A DNA stretch of 64,000 bases from Streptomyces sp. NBC_01314 (GCF_041435215.1 NZ_CP108394.1:8680001-8744000); one strand, 5' to 3'; positions 24,729-33,538 are shown, counted from the first letter of the stretch. Numbers and translations are program-made. The notes: generated by a model not told the origin, from the letters alone.

Positions 24729-26810
24729 CTACGCGGCCCTCCTCGAAGTTCCCTGCGGTCCTTGCGTTCCGTGCGTCCCGTGCGTTCCCTGCACATCCCG
24801 AACCAGCCCGGCGATGGAGTCCGCGCGCAGCTCGTCCAACGTCACCGCCGTACCGCCCAGTTCACCAGCGAGCTGCCCGGCGAGCCCCAGCCGGACATGG
24901 CCCGACTCGCAGTCGACGACCACGGAGGCGGTGCCCTCGGCCGCGAACAGCCGCGCCGCCCGCCCGGCGAGCGCGACGGGCTCCGGCCCGCCGGTCGCCC
25001 GGCCGTCGGTCACCACCACGACCAGCGGCCGACGCGCGGGGTCCCGCAACCGCTCCACCCGCAGCACGTCGTGCGCCTTGAGCAGCCCGGCGGCGAGCGG
25101 CGTCCGTCCACCCGTCGGCAGCGACTCCAGCCGGGTCGCCGCCGCGTCCACGGACGAGGTCGGCGGCAGCGCCACCTCGGCGGCCGACCCCCGGAAGGTC
25201 ACCAGACCCACCTTGTCCCGCCGCTGATAGGCGTCGAGGAGCAGCGACAGCACAGCGCCCTTCACGGCACTCATGCGCTGCCGCGCGGCCATCGACCCGG
25301 AGGCGTCGACCACGAACAGCACGAGGTTCCCCTCGCGCCCCTCCCGGGTCGCCTGCCGCAGATCGTCCCGGCGGACGACCAGCCCCGGCCCGGACCGGCC
25401 ACGCGTCCGCTGATGCGGCGCGGCGGCCCGCACGGTCGCCGCCAGATGCAGCTTGGTCAGCGTGCCGCGAGGCCGACGCGCCCCGGTCGTGCGCCCGTGC
25501 TCGGTCCGCGCCCGCGAACGCCGCCCGGTAGCGCCCTCCCCGAGCCCCGGCACGCTCAACACCTTCGTACGAAAGGGCTCGGCGGCCCGTACGGCGGACT
25601 GCTCCCCGGCGGCCGGAGCCTGCGCCGGCACGCCCTCCCCGCTCTCGGACCGAGCCCCACTGTCGCCGCCCTGCGGCCCGTCGGGCTCGGAGGAGGGCGG
25701 CTGCCCACCGCCACCGGGCCCGTCAGGATCGGGATCGGGGTCTTCGTCCTTCGGGTCCTTCGGGTCCTCTGGGTCCTTTGGGTCTGCCGAGTCCGCCGGT
25801 GGCTCCGCGAACTCCTCCAGCGTCTCGTCGAGCCTGTCCTCGTCGAGGCCGGGCGCGTCGAACGGATTCCGCCGCCGCCGGTGCGGCAGCGCGAGCAGCG
25901 CCGCCTGCCGCACATCCTCCGCGAGCACCTCGGTCCGCCCGGCCCACGCGGCCAGCGCGGTCGCCGTCCGGGCCATCACGATGTCGGCCCGCATCCCGTC
26001 CACCTCGAAGGCCGCACAGGTCGCCGCGATCTGCCGCAGCACCCCGTCGCCCAGCACCACGGACGGCAACAACTCCCGTGCGGCGACGACCCGTTGCCGT
26101 ACGTCGGTCTCCTCGTCCGCCCAACGGGTCACGAAAGCCGCCGGGTCGTCGTCATAGGCGAGCCGCCGCCGTACGACCTCCACCCGCTGGTCCGGCTCCC
26201 GCGAGGCCACGACCTCGACGGTCAGCCCGAACCGGTCGAGCAACTGCGGCCGCAGCTCACCCTCTTCGGGGTTCATGGTCCCGACGAGCAGAAACCGCGC
26301 GGCATGCCGTACGGAGACACCCTCGCGCTCCACGTACGAGGCGCCCATCGCGGCCGCGTCGAGCAGCAGGTCGACGAGGTGGTCGTGGAGCAGGTTGACC
26401 TCGTCGACGTAGAGGATCCCCCGGTGCGCGTCCGCGAGCAGCCCCGGCTCGAACGCCTTCACGCCCTCGGACAGCGCCCGCTCGATGTCGAGCGCGCCGA
26501 CGAGCCGGTCCTCGGAGGCGCCGACGGGCAGCTCGACCATGCGCGACGGCCGCGTCTCGAACGCCGGCTCGTGCGGCCCGTCCGGACACGCGGGGTCCGG
26601 CTTCGCGGGATCGCACGAGAACCGGCAGCCGACGACGACCTCCACCTCCGGCAGCAGCGCCGCGAGCGCCCGCACGGCGGTGCTCTTCGCGGTCCCCTTC
26701 TCACCGCGCACCAGCACACCGCCGACCGCCGGCGACACCGCGTTCAGCAGCAGCGCCAGCCGCAGGTCGTCCTGGCCGACGACGGCCGTGAACGGAAACG
26801 GAACACTCAC
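24729..26810 (-). CDS. Putative cobaltochelatase, ChlI/ChlD (AAA+ and vWA) fusion
   Basis: 693 aa. The N-terminal AAA+ domain has Walker [15 protein letters not shown] and Walker [27 protein letters not shown]; a Pro/Asp-rich linker ([18 protein letters not shown]) follows; the C-terminal von Willebrand A domain has the MIDAS motif [11 protein letters not shown]. Proteins of this type work with CobN to insert cobalt; cobN is not in this window. The C-terminus carries THG/TQG repeats from a 9-bp DNA repeat. Start GTG 26810 overlaps the stop of a 27-aa ORF (GTGA); the stop abuts cobO. Confidence 0.9.
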   Translation of the reverse strand: MSVPFPFTAVVGQDDLRLALLLNAVSPAVGGVLVRGEKGTAKSTAVRALAALLPEVEVVVGCRFSCDPAKPDPACPDGPHEPAFETRPSRMVELPVGASEDRLVGALDIERALSEGVKAFEPGLLADAHRGILYVDEVNLLHDHLVDLLLDAAAMGASYVEREGVSVRHAARFLLVGTMNPEEGELRPQLLDRFGLTVEVVASREPDQRVEVVRRRLAYDDDPAAFVTRWADEETDVRQRVVAARELLPSVVLGDGVLRQIAATCAAFEVDGMRADIVMARTATALAAWAGRTEVLAEDVRQAALLALPHRRRRNPFDAPGLDEDRLDETLEEFAEPPADSADPKDPEDPKDPKDEDPDPDPDGPGGGGQPPSSEPDGPQGGDSGARSESGEGVPAQAPAAGEQSAVRAAEPFRTKVLSVPGLGEGATGRRSRARTEHGRTTGARRPRGTLTKLHLAATVRAAAPHQRTRGRSGPGLVVRRDDLRQATREGREGNLVLFVVDASGSMAARQRMSAVKGAVLSLLLDAYQRRDKVGLVTFRGSAAEVALPPTSSVDAAATRLESLPTGGRTPLAAGLLKAHDVLRVERLRDPARRPLVVVVTDGRATGGPEPVALAGRAARLFAAEGTASVVVDCESGHVRLGLAGQLAGELGGTAVTLDELRADSIAGLVRDVQGTHGTHGTQGPQGTSRRAA

Positions 26811-26890
26811 TTTGCGTCGCCCTCCAAGTCACCCTCCGGCCACGGGCGGTTGACCCGCGGCCGGTCGTTCAACAGCGAGCCTGTGCTCAT
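26807..26890 (-). CDS. Small ORF of 27 codons coupled between cobQ and the cobaltochelatase
   Basis: Begins [20 protein letters not shown] and continues for seven more residues. Its ATG overlaps the cobQ TGA (ATGA) and its TGA overlaps the chelatase GTG (GTGA), so it exactly fills the 73-base gap between two coupled cob genes. No family recognised; no signal or membrane segment. It could be a real microprotein or simply a translational bridge that carries ribosomes from cobQ to the chelatase. Confidence 0.6.
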   Translation of the reverse strand: MSTGSLLNDRPRVNRPWPEGDLEGDAK

Positions 26891-28413
26891 CCGGACGCTC
26901 CCGGTACTCCCGGTGCTCCCGGCGGCACGAAAGGCAGTCCCGCCGGCGCGCCCGACTCGATGAGCCGCCACAGCGCGTCCGTGTCCGCGTGTTCCTCGAT
27001 CAGGTCGCCGAGCCGGTCCAGCTGCTCCTCGCGCAGCGCGGCGAACGACGTGTCGGCGGCCGGCACGAAACGGCGCCCCGAGGCGGCCGCCACCTCACGC
27101 AGAAAGGCCCGCCGGAACCCGTCCGACTCCAACGACCCGTGCCAGTGCGTGCCCCAGGTCTGCCCGACCCGGCATCCGTCCAGGAAGGGAACCCCGCCCA
27201 GGACCTCGGCGACCCCGTGATGGATCTCGTATCCCTCGACCGGCTCCCCGAGGGCCTCCCCGACGGGCCGTGTGAGCGTCTTCCCGGGAGCGAAGCGCAC
27301 GCGCACGGGCAGTATCCCGAGCCCGTCCACATGCCCCCGCCGGCTCTCGACCTCGTCCTCGATGTGCTCGCCGAGCACCTGGAACCCCCCGCAGATGCCG
27401 AGCACCGGCCGCCCTTCCGCGGCCCTGCGCACCAGGGCGTCGGCGAGCCCGCGTTCCCGCAGCCAGTCCAACGCCCGCACCGTCCCCCGGGTCCCCGGAA
27501 CGACGACGAGGTCGGCGTCGGCCAGCTCCTCGGCCCGGTCCACGAACCGCACGACGACACCGGGTTCGGCGGCGAGCGCGTCCACGTCGGTGAAGTTGGA
27601 CATCAGCGGCACCGCGCACACGGCGATCCGCAGCACGTCCGCCCCGACGGGCGGCGCGACGTTCGACTCCCGGACCGTCCCCCGCAGCGAGATCCGCAGC
27701 CCGTCCTCCTCGTCGATCCCGAGCCCGTGCCGGAACGGCAGCACGCCGTACGTCCGCCGCCCGGTGAGCCCGTGCAGCATGTCGAGCCCCGGCTCCAGCA
27801 GGGAGACGTCCCCCCGGAACTTGTTGACGAGGAACCCGGCGACGAGCGCCTGGTCCTCGGGCGAGAGCAGCGCGACGGTCCCGAAGAACGACGCGAAGAC
27901 CCCACCGCGGTCGATGTCGCCGACGACGAGCACGGGAAGCCCGGCGTTCCGGGCGATCCCCATGTTGACGATGTCGGTCCTCCGGAGATTGATCTCGGCG
28001 GGGGAACCGGCCCCCTCACAGATCACCGCGTCATACGTGCCCCGCAACTCGGCGAGACACTCCAACACGGTCCCGAGCAGCCGCTGTTGCCGCCCCCCGT
28101 GGTACCCGCGCGCACTCATCTCCCCCACGGGCTTGCCCAGCAGCACCACCTGGCTGCTCCGCTCACCCCCGGGCTTCAGCAGAACGGGGTTCATGAGGGC
28201 ACTGGGCTCCACCCGACAGGCCTGCGCCTGCATGGCCTGAGCCCGCCCGATCTCGGCGCCTTCCTTCGTCACGAAGGAGTTGAGCGACATGTTCTGCGCC
28301 TTGAAGGGCGCGACCTTGACCCCCTGCCGCACGAGCCACCGACAGATCCCGGCGGTGACGACACTCTTCCCGGCGTCGGAGGTGGTCCCGGCGACCAGTA
28401 GTCCGCCACTCAT
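26887..28413 (-). CDS. cobQ: Cobyric acid synthase
   Basis: 508 aa. N-terminal ATP domain: VAGTTSDAGKSVVTAGICR, FKAQNMSLNS, EGAGSPAEINL, GDIDRGGVFAS; C-terminal glutamine amidotransferase with the nucleophile in ILGICGGFQVLG (Cys) and His in YEIHHG and THWHGS. It adds amides at positions b, d, e and g of the corrin ring. ATG 28413 (MSGGLLVAG) overlaps the cobD stop (ATGA). An upstream in-frame extension lies inside cobD and is rejected. Confidence 0.95.
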   Translation of the reverse strand: MSGGLLVAGTTSDAGKSVVTAGICRWLVRQGVKVAPFKAQNMSLNSFVTKEGAEIGRAQAMQAQACRVEPSALMNPVLLKPGGERSSQVVLLGKPVGEMSARGYHGGRQQRLLGTVLECLAELRGTYDAVICEGAGSPAEINLRRTDIVNMGIARNAGLPVLVVGDIDRGGVFASFFGTVALLSPEDQALVAGFLVNKFRGDVSLLEPGLDMLHGLTGRRTYGVLPFRHGLGIDEEDGLRISLRGTVRESNVAPPVGADVLRIAVCAVPLMSNFTDVDALAAEPGVVVRFVDRAEELADADLVVVPGTRGTVRALDWLRERGLADALVRRAAEGRPVLGICGGFQVLGEHIEDEVESRRGHVDGLGILPVRVRFAPGKTLTRPVGEALGEPVEGYEIHHGVAEVLGGVPFLDGCRVGQTWGTHWHGSLESDGFRRAFLREVAAASGRRFVPAADTSFAALREEQLDRLGDLIEEHADTDALWRLIESGAPAGLPFVPPGAPGVPGASG

Positions 28414-29381
28414 CCCTGACTCCTCAACCGCCGCGCCGGGCGCCTCGAAACCCGCCCTCGCAGCACCGCCCCACCCGCACTGACCCCCAACGCCAGCCAA
28501 CTCACCCGCCGGGACAACCGAACAGCCCGCTCGATGTCCGCCACGGCGACAGCCCGCCCCTCCCCATTCAGCACCGGCCGATGCTCAACCCGCCCCCCGT
28601 ACGACAACGTGCCCCCCAACCGCACTCCGAGCGCCCCCGCGAACGACGCCTCCACCGGCCCCGCGTTGGGACTCGGATGCTTCCCCGCATCGGCACGCCA
28701 GGCTCGAACGGCACCCCGGGCATCCCCGCCCGCGGCCGCGGCCAGCACCGCGGTCAGCCGGGCCCCCGGCCACCCCGCCACATCGTCCAGCCGCGCGGAG
28801 GCCCACCCGTACCGCCGATAACGCTCCGACCGGTGCCCGACCATGGCGTCCAACGTGTTGACGGCCCGAAACCCGACCAGCCCGGGCACCCCACCGACGG
28901 CCCCCCACACGAGCGCCCCCACCACCGCGTCGGACGTGTTCTCGGCGACGGACTCCACGACGGCCCGCGCGATCCCGGCCGGGTCGAGCGACTGAGGATC
29001 CCGCCCGCACAGATGCGGCAACCGCGCACGAGCACCCTCGAGATCCCCGGACTCCAGGTACCGCCCCACGGCCCGGGCCTCCCGCCCGAGCGAGGTCCCC
29101 CCGACGACGGCCCAGGTGGCAGCGGCGGTCAACGCGACGGAGGCCGCACGCGACGGCCGCACCGCGGACGCGGCAGCCGCCCCCAACGCCACGGCGCCAC
29201 CCGCGCACACCGCCGTGTGCAGCGCGCCCCACCCCCGGTGGTCCCGCCACAGCACCCGTTCCACGGCACCGGCGGCCCGCCCGAACGCGGCGACCGGATG
29301 GCCCCGGCGAGGATCACCGAGCAGCAGATCACCGAGGAGTCCGGCGGCGGCGCCGTACGCGAAGACGCGGTCGGCACACAC
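28410..29381 (-). CDS. cobD: Adenosylcobinamide-phosphate synthase
   Basis: 323 aa, CobD/CbiB family integral membrane protein that attaches the aminopropanol arm to adenosylcobyric acid. Family motifs: LLLGDPRRGHPVAAFG near the N-terminus, ARAVVESVAENTSDAVVGALVWGA, FRAVNTLDAMVGHRSERYRRYGWASARLDD, and HPSPNAGPVEASFAGALGVRLGG. GTG 29381 starts just 4 bases after the stop of a 22-aa ORF and about 100 bases after the cobalamin riboswitch. First recognised gene of the five-gene B12 operon. Confidence 0.94.
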   Translation of the reverse strand: MCADRVFAYGAAAGLLGDLLLGDPRRGHPVAAFGRAAGAVERVLWRDHRGWGALHTAVCAGGAVALGAAAASAVRPSRAASVALTAAATWAVVGGTSLGREARAVGRYLESGDLEGARARLPHLCGRDPQSLDPAGIARAVVESVAENTSDAVVGALVWGAVGGVPGLVGFRAVNTLDAMVGHRSERYRRYGWASARLDDVAGWPGARLTAVLAAAAGGDARGAVRAWRADAGKHPSPNAGPVEASFAGALGVRLGGTLSYGGRVEHRPVLNGEGRAVAVADIERAVRLSRRVSWLALGVSAGGAVLRGRVSRRPARRLRSQG

Positions 29382-29385
29382 CCGT

Positions 29386-29454
29386 TCAGCCGATCACGGG
29401 GTCGGGCAGGGACCGGGCACCGAGGCCCGACGAGCAGCCGCACATGGCGCACAT
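29386..29454 (-). CDS. 22-aa Cys-rich small ORF between the B12 riboswitch and cobD
   Basis: Begins MCAMCGCSSGLGARSLPDP and ends VIG. Three Cys occur as C-xx-C-x-C in the first seven residues. GTGAGGA at 29464-29470 provides a good Shine-Dalgarno nine bases before ATG 29454. The stop is 4 bases before the cobD GTG, and cobD itself lacks a strong ribosome site, so reinitiation from this ORF is plausible. Function unknown; it could be a metal or cobalamin sensing leader peptide. Confidence 0.55.
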   Translation of the reverse strand: MCAMCGCSSGLGARSLPDPVIG

Positions 29455-29459
29455 GGCGA

Positions 29460-29650
29460 AATGTCCTCACTCAGGGTGTCCACGCCCTGGTTCGACGAGA
29501 CCGACGGCGAGAGTTCCTGGCTCCCGGGAGGTTCTTCCCCGGTGACAGTGGCGGGACCGCGCCGGACTCGCACCGGCTTCCTCTCCTACCGTCGTACATG
29601 GCCCCGGCAGTCCACCACGCCCCCGGAAGACCCGTCAACTTGCTGTTGAC
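29460..29650 (-). promoter_or_regulatory. Cobalamin riboswitch upstream of the cob operon
   Basis: On the minus strand the conserved core is plain: GAAGCCGGTGCGAGTCCGGC (29580-29561), then GCGGTCCC and the B12-box GCCACTGT (29552-29545), followed by ACC..GGGAGCCAGGAACTC. Outer limits are approximate. It should turn down expression of the 22-aa ORF, cobD and the downstream cob genes when adenosylcobalamin is abundant. Confidence 0.92.
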
Positions 29651-29855
29651 CTGCGGTGCAGCGGTGTGCTGAGCCCCACATCGCCGAAATATCGCCAGAC
29701 GCCCGAATCGGCTCTTTCCACGCTCTTCCCCGATGCCCAAGCTGGGAACACTTGAGGGAACGGCAGTACGAAAGCTGAGCGCCGACGAGCGGCATCGGGA
29801 CACGGCGCTCGGGTCGCCGCGGTGAGGACGCCGTGTCGGCGCGCTGACTGGTGAG
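29651..29855. other. Divergent spacer between the B12 riboswitch and the DUF397 gene
   Basis: No gene seen. It must contain the minus-strand cob operon promoter and the plus-strand DUF397 promoter, but neither has convincing -35/-10 hexamers. It is less GC-rich than its surroundings. Confidence 0.5.
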
Positions 29856-30074
29856 GTGGAGGTCGGTGTGGTCGGCAGGGATTCGCCGGAGCGGTTGTGG
29901 CGCAGGAGCAGTTACTCCAGCACGCAGGGTGAGTGCGTCGAGGTGCTGCCCGAGCGGGGGCGCGTACTGTTGCGCGACTCGAACTGGAGCCAGAACTCTG
30001 TGCTCACCTTCCGCTACACGGCGTGGTGTGGTTTTCTGGCTGGACTTGTGGACCCGGGGACGGGCGACTCGTGA
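29856..30074 (+). CDS. DUF397 domain protein
   Basis: 72 aa or less. Family pattern W-RRSSYSSTQGECVEVLPERG, LLRDSN and LTFRYTAWCGFLAG is clear. In actinomycetes DUF397 proteins are usually paired with a DUF5753/XRE regulator, often as small inhibitor or partner proteins. Here the matching XRE gene is 0.8 kb away on the other strand. Start is GTG 29856 or GTG 29868; GGAGGT directly precedes the second. An ORF for a small membrane protein follows after 30 bases. Confidence 0.85.
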   Translation: MEVGVVGRDSPERLWRRSSYSSTQGECVEVLPERGRVLLRDSNWSQNSVLTFRYTAWCGFLAGLVDPGTGDS

Positions 30075-30104
30075 CGGGTCACCCGGGGGACGGGAGGTGC
30101 ACAC

Positions 30105-30416
30105 ATGGAAGATCGGCCCAGGAAGACGGTCTCGTCGCGCACGGGATATCAGCGCGCGCGCGGAACGTGGGTGACGGCGGCAGCGCCACTGGCACTCTTC
30201 TGCTCGGTCATGGGGGTGCTGGCAGTCGGTGCGGGCGCACTGGTGGCGTTCCTCGTCCCAGGAGGTGAAGTGCGCGGTCTGGTCTGGCTGGTGGTGACCG
30301 TTCTCGTCGCCGCCGGTGCCGGCCTCTGGTGGGGTCTCACTCCGGTCGCTGAGCGGCTCCGGGTCCTGAACCGGGCTCTCGCGGCGGCACAGCCCCGGAG
30401 GCCGGAGCGCCACTGA
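30105..30416 (+). CDS. Small membrane protein, two predicted helices
   Basis: 103 aa; family not recognised. The N-terminus is basic; hydrophobic helices lie at about residues 24-52 and 57-78, then a basic, Pro-rich tail. GGGAGG lies eight bases before ATG 30105. It shares a transcript with the DUF397 gene. Its 3' end overlaps the convergent gene at 30337 by 80 bases. Confidence 0.65.
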   Translation: MEDRPRKTVSSRTGYQRARGTWVTAAAPLALFCSVMGVLAVGAGALVAFLVPGGEVRGLVWLVVTVLVAAGAGLWWGLTPVAERLRVLNRALAAAQPRRPERH

Positions 30417-30834
30417 CGCCGGTGCGGTGGCGCAGTGCTCTGCCCAGCCATGCCCCGAGCGCTGTGACCAGGGCTGCTCCCACGGCGCCGATCACAGCCG
30501 TGGCCAACGGTGTTGAGGCTCCGAGCGGAGCGCCCGGGGCGACCCGAGTGGCCACGGAGATGCTGAACAGCAGAGCGCTGCCGCATGTCGTGCCCAACAG
30601 CAGCCGTACCGACGGCAGGCGAATCTGTCCGGCGACCCGGGCGCTTTCGACCCGAATGAGGGCGTCGGTCCACTCGGGTTGCTGCATGGGGTAGGGCTTG
30701 AGGGTGCAGTCGTCGAGTGCGGCGGACTCCTGTCGGCCCGCCGTCTCGTCGGGATCTCTCGCCGTGCTGTCCGGTGGAACGGCGGGGGCTGAGCCCAACC
30801 CCCGCCACCACGCCCGTATTCCGAAGACCGCCAT
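30337..30834 (-). CDS. Membrane protein of unknown function, two predicted helices
   Basis: 165 aa; no family recognised. A soluble N-terminal 70 residues (with a QQPEWTDALIRVESARVAG helix) is followed by hydrophobic helices at about residues 77-98 and 105-128 and a Pro/Gly-rich tail. GGGGAGG lies five bases before ATG 30834. It lies just downstream of the XRE gene on the same strand (42-base gap), so they are likely co-transcribed. Confidence 0.65.
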   Translation of the reverse strand: MAVFGIRAWWRGLGSAPAVPPDSTARDPDETAGRQESAALDDCTLKPYPMQQPEWTDALIRVESARVAGQIRLPSVRLLLGTTCGSALLFSISVATRVAPGAPLGASTPLATAVIGAVGAALVTALGAWLGRALRHRTGVSGAPASGAVPPREPGSGPGAAQRPE

Positions 30835-30876
30835 GAGGCCTCCCCCCGTTTCTCTGCCCGGGTGTCCCGCCCGGGG

Positions 30877-31734
30877 TCAGTCGTTGCTGAGACTCTCCTT
30901 GATCGCGTCGAGCGCCCCGACCATCCGGTCGCCGCGGTACGCGATGGAGCTGATGTCCTCGAAGCACTCCTGGTAGCGCGCTGTGAGGCCCAGGTCGTCA
31001 CGGCTCGACAGGCCCCCCGTGGGACCTTCGATGTACAGCAGGTCGTCGTCGTCCTTGAACTCCAGCAGGATGAACGGCGCGGCGATGCCGTAGTGGGCTC
31101 CGGCGGAGAACGGCAGTAGCTGGAGGCTTGTGCGGGAGTGCTCCACCATCGTCCTGAGGTGGTCCAGTTGCCGCCGCATCACCGCCGGACCGCCGATTTC
31201 GCGCCGCACGGCCGCCTCGTCCAGAACGATGTTCATCGTGGGGCCGTTCTCGCTTTCGAAGAAGCGCTCCTGCCGGGTGATACGCAACTCAACCTGCTGG
31301 CGCACCTGGGACTCCGGTGCCTGGGCGGACAGCAGCGCGGTGGCGTAGTCCTCGGTCTGCACGAGGCCGGGAAGGATGATGGGGTTGTACATGCGAATGC
31401 TGTTCGCCGCGCCCTCGTAGCCGAGGTACTGGGCGTACTGCGGAGACACCAGCTCGCTGTACTGCGCCCACCAGGACTGGCCCTTCGAACCCCGGGCCGC
31501 GTTCTCCAGCTCGGTCACGCGTTCGGCATCCGTGACTTCGTACATCTGTAGGAGTGCGCGCAGGTCGGTGACGCCGAGGCTCACGGTGCCGGCCTCGATC
31601 CTGATCAGCTTGGAGAGTGACCACTCCAGGTGTTGCGCCGCGTCCCGCTGGGTCAGCCCGGCGTTCTCACGCGCCTTGCGCAGCTCGATGCGAAGCCTGC
31701 GTCGATTCAGGCTCGGATCGATGTCCCTGGCCAT
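30877..31734 (-). CDS. XRE-family regulator with DUF5753 (Scr1-type) domain
   Basis: 285 aa. N-terminal HTH (LRKARENAGLTQRDAAQHLEWSLSKLIRIEAG, residues about 18-50) followed by the DUF5753 domain (YEGAANSIRMYNPIILPGLVQTEDYA, VRQQVELRITRQERF, VLDEAAVRREIG, LPFSAGAHYG). Such regulators act with DUF397 proteins in developmental or antibiotic control in Streptomyces. ATG 31734 has GGGAG six bases upstream; GTG 31749 is an alternative. An inverted repeat lies 55-80 bases upstream. Confidence 0.92.
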   Translation of the reverse strand: MARDIDPSLNRRRLRIELRKARENAGLTQRDAAQHLEWSLSKLIRIEAGTVSLGVTDLRALLQMYEVTDAERVTELENAARGSKGQSWWAQYSELVSPQYAQYLGYEGAANSIRMYNPIILPGLVQTEDYATALLSAQAPESQVRQQVELRITRQERFFESENGPTMNIVLDEAAVRREIGGPAVMRRQLDHLRTMVEHSRTSLQLLPFSAGAHYGIAAPFILLEFKDDDDLLYIEGPTGGLSSRDDLGLTARYQECFEDISSIAYRGDRMVGALDAIKESLSND

Positions 31735-31788
31735 GGTGCTCCCTGCCACATGTCGTACCCGACTCGTCAGACCGCCACCTTCGAACAG

Positions 31789-31815
31789 TAACTCCCCAAT
31801 AGAGTAGGTGAGTTA
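31789..31815. promoter_or_regulatory. Inverted repeat upstream of the XRE gene, possible operator
   Basis: TAACTC, 15-base spacer, GAGTTA, with ACAG and CTGT extending the arms (one base offset). It sits where the XRE promoter should be, so autoregulation is possible. Confidence 0.4.
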
Positions 31816-31892
31816 GCTGTCATCGGCTAGCGGCCGTCATTATGACATGTGTCGATTCGAAAACTTCGCCAAGGCATCCTCAATGCAAACAA

Positions 31893-31927
31893 AACCCCCG
31901 AAAGCGTCATGAACGCTCTCGGGGGTT
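31893..31927 (-). terminator. Intrinsic terminator after the pit operon
   Basis: Long hairpin AACCCCCGA..TCGGGGGTT with one mismatch; on the minus strand it is followed by TTTTGTTT, a good U-tract. It ends the pit-small membrane protein transcript. Confidence 0.85.
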
Positions 31928-31945
31928 GATTCTGCAGTTGTCACT

Positions 31946-31964
31946 ACGGCCCCGTGGGGGCCGT
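31946..31964. terminator. Second small hairpin after the pit operon
   Basis: ACGGCCCC-GTG-GGGGCCGT, an 8-bp stem between the stop at 31978 and the stronger terminator at 31893. Confidence 0.5.
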
Positions 31965-31977
31965 GGGATTTCCGGTC

Positions 31978-32199
31978 TCAGGTCATGATCAGGGAAATTC
32001 CGTACGCCACTGCCGCCGCGCACAGCGCGAAGCACACGTACGCCCCAGTGGTCGCCGCCGCCACCGAGTCGCCCCGGGTCGACGCCTGCTCCCGCTTGGA
32101 GAGACCGACGATGCCCAGGGTGAAGAGGCCGACGAGGGCCACGGTGACCACGAGGCTGACTCCGAAGACGGAGCCGAGAGCTGCCCAGTCGATGTGCAT
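31978..32199 (-). CDS. Small membrane protein downstream of pit
   Basis: 73 aa; two hydrophobic helices (SVFGVSLVVTVALVGLFTLG, and AYVCFALCAAAVAYGISLIM) joined by a basic KREQASTRGD loop. Family name not recognised, but such a protein commonly follows pit in Streptomyces (from memory). ATG 32199 has a GAGG ribosome site. It lies 29 bases after pit, so the two form one operon. Confidence 0.75.
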   Translation of the reverse strand: MHIDWAALGSVFGVSLVVTVALVGLFTLGIVGLSKREQASTRGDSVAAATTGAYVCFALCAAAVAYGISLIMT

Positions 32200-32228
32200 G
32201 GTGGTGATTCCTCAGGGAGTCGTGGGGC

Positions 32229-33491
32229 TCAGACGGCGGGCGTCGGCGTGGACGAGCCCGCCGGGGCCGTGGTCTCGGCGGCGACCGTGGCCGCGGGGGC
32301 CGGGATGGTCGCCGTGAGATCCTCGGCCACGGTGCCGACCGGCGGTGGAGTCACGGCGGCCATCGCCGTCGTCACCACGCCGGGCGGCTCCTCGGTGTCG
32401 TTCACATTGGTGTGGTCGATCACCTCACGGCGCGAGACCACCCAGATCGCGGCGCTGGAGGCGACGAGGAAGACCGCGACGACGGCCGTGCCCCAGGTGC
32501 CGAAGGACGTCACCCACTCGGCGAGCGCGGCGACCAGCGCGGCGGCCGGCAGGGTCAGACCCCAGGCGATGAACATCCGGGTCGCGGTGGACCAGCGGAC
32601 CACCCCGCCCTTGCGGCCGAGCCCCGCGCCCATCACCGCACCGGAGACCGAGTGCGTGGTGGAGAGCGAGAAGCCGAGGTGCGAGGAGGCCAGGATGACC
32701 GTGGCCGCGCTGGTCTGGGCGGCGAAGCCCTGCTGCGGCTGGAGGTCGGTCAGGCCCTTGCCCATCGTGCGGATGATGCGCCATCCGCCCAGGTAGGTGC
32801 CGAGTGCGATGGCCGTACCGGCGGAGAAGATGACCCACACCGGCGGGTCGGAGTCGGGTGCGAGGGTGCCGCCGGCGACCAGGGCGAGGGTGATGATGCC
32901 CATCGTCTTCTGGGCGTCGTTCGTGCCGTGGGCCAGCGAGACCAGGCCGGCGGAGGCGATCTGGCCGGCGCGGTAGCCCTTGCCGGAGGCCTTCTCGCTC
33001 GTGTGCTCACCGAGTCTGTACGTCAGCCGGGTGGCGAGCATCGCCGCGAGACCGGCGACCAGCGGGGCGGCGACGGCGGGGATCAGCACCTTGGTGACGA
33101 GAACGTCGCCGTGCACCGCGCCCACACCGACCGAGGCGATGGTGGCGCCGATCAGGCCGCCCATCAGGGCGTGCGAGGAGCTGGAGGGGAGTCCGACGAG
33201 CCAGGTCAGCAGGTTCCAGAGGATGGCGCCGACGAGCGCCGCGAATATGACCTCTGGCTGTATGCCGGACTCGTCGACGAGTCCCTTGGAGATGGTGTTG
33301 GCGACCTCGATGGAAAGGAACGCGCCGACAAGGTTGAGCACGGCGGACATGGCTACCGCGACCTTGGGCTTCATGGCGCCTGTCGAGATGGTGGTGGCCA
33401 TCGCGTTGGCGGTGTCGTGGAAACCGTTCGTAAAATCGAACGCAAGCGCGGTGATGACCACGATCGCGAGGATCAGCGAGAAGTTTTCCAT
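32229..33491 (-). CDS. pit: Low-affinity inorganic phosphate transporter (PiT family)
   Basis: 420 aa, about ten membrane helices. PiT signatures: FDFTNGFHDTANAMATTI near the N-terminus, GLPSSSSHALMGGLIGA, and the repeated SLAHGTNDAQKTMGIIT and GFSLSTTHSVSGAVMGAG. It imports metal-phosphate complexes by proton symport. The C-terminal 60 residues are Thr/Ala/Pro-rich and not conserved. A PHO box at 33539-33560, about 50 bases upstream, indicates PhoP control under phosphate starvation. Confidence 0.95.
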   Translation of the reverse strand: MENFSLILAIVVITALAFDFTNGFHDTANAMATTISTGAMKPKVAVAMSAVLNLVGAFLSIEVANTISKGLVDESGIQPEVIFAALVGAILWNLLTWLVGLPSSSSHALMGGLIGATIASVGVGAVHGDVLVTKVLIPAVAAPLVAGLAAMLATRLTYRLGEHTSEKASGKGYRAGQIASAGLVSLAHGTNDAQKTMGIITLALVAGGTLAPDSDPPVWVIFSAGTAIALGTYLGGWRIIRTMGKGLTDLQPQQGFAAQTSAATVILASSHLGFSLSTTHSVSGAVMGAGLGRKGGVVRWSTATRMFIAWGLTLPAAALVAALAEWVTSFGTWGTAVVAVFLVASSAAIWVVSRREVIDHTNVNDTEEPPGVVTTAMAAVTPPPVGTVAEDLTATIPAPAATVAAETTAPAGSSTPTPAV

Positions 33492-33538
33492 TTACCCGAG
33501 CTTCTTTCGGACGTCATTGGCATAAGGACCGTAGGCAA

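Noticed and set aside
23982..26963. Open frame of nearly 1000 codons on the plus strand
   Set aside because: Antisense to cobB, cobO and the chelatase; Arg/Pro/His bias and no domain.
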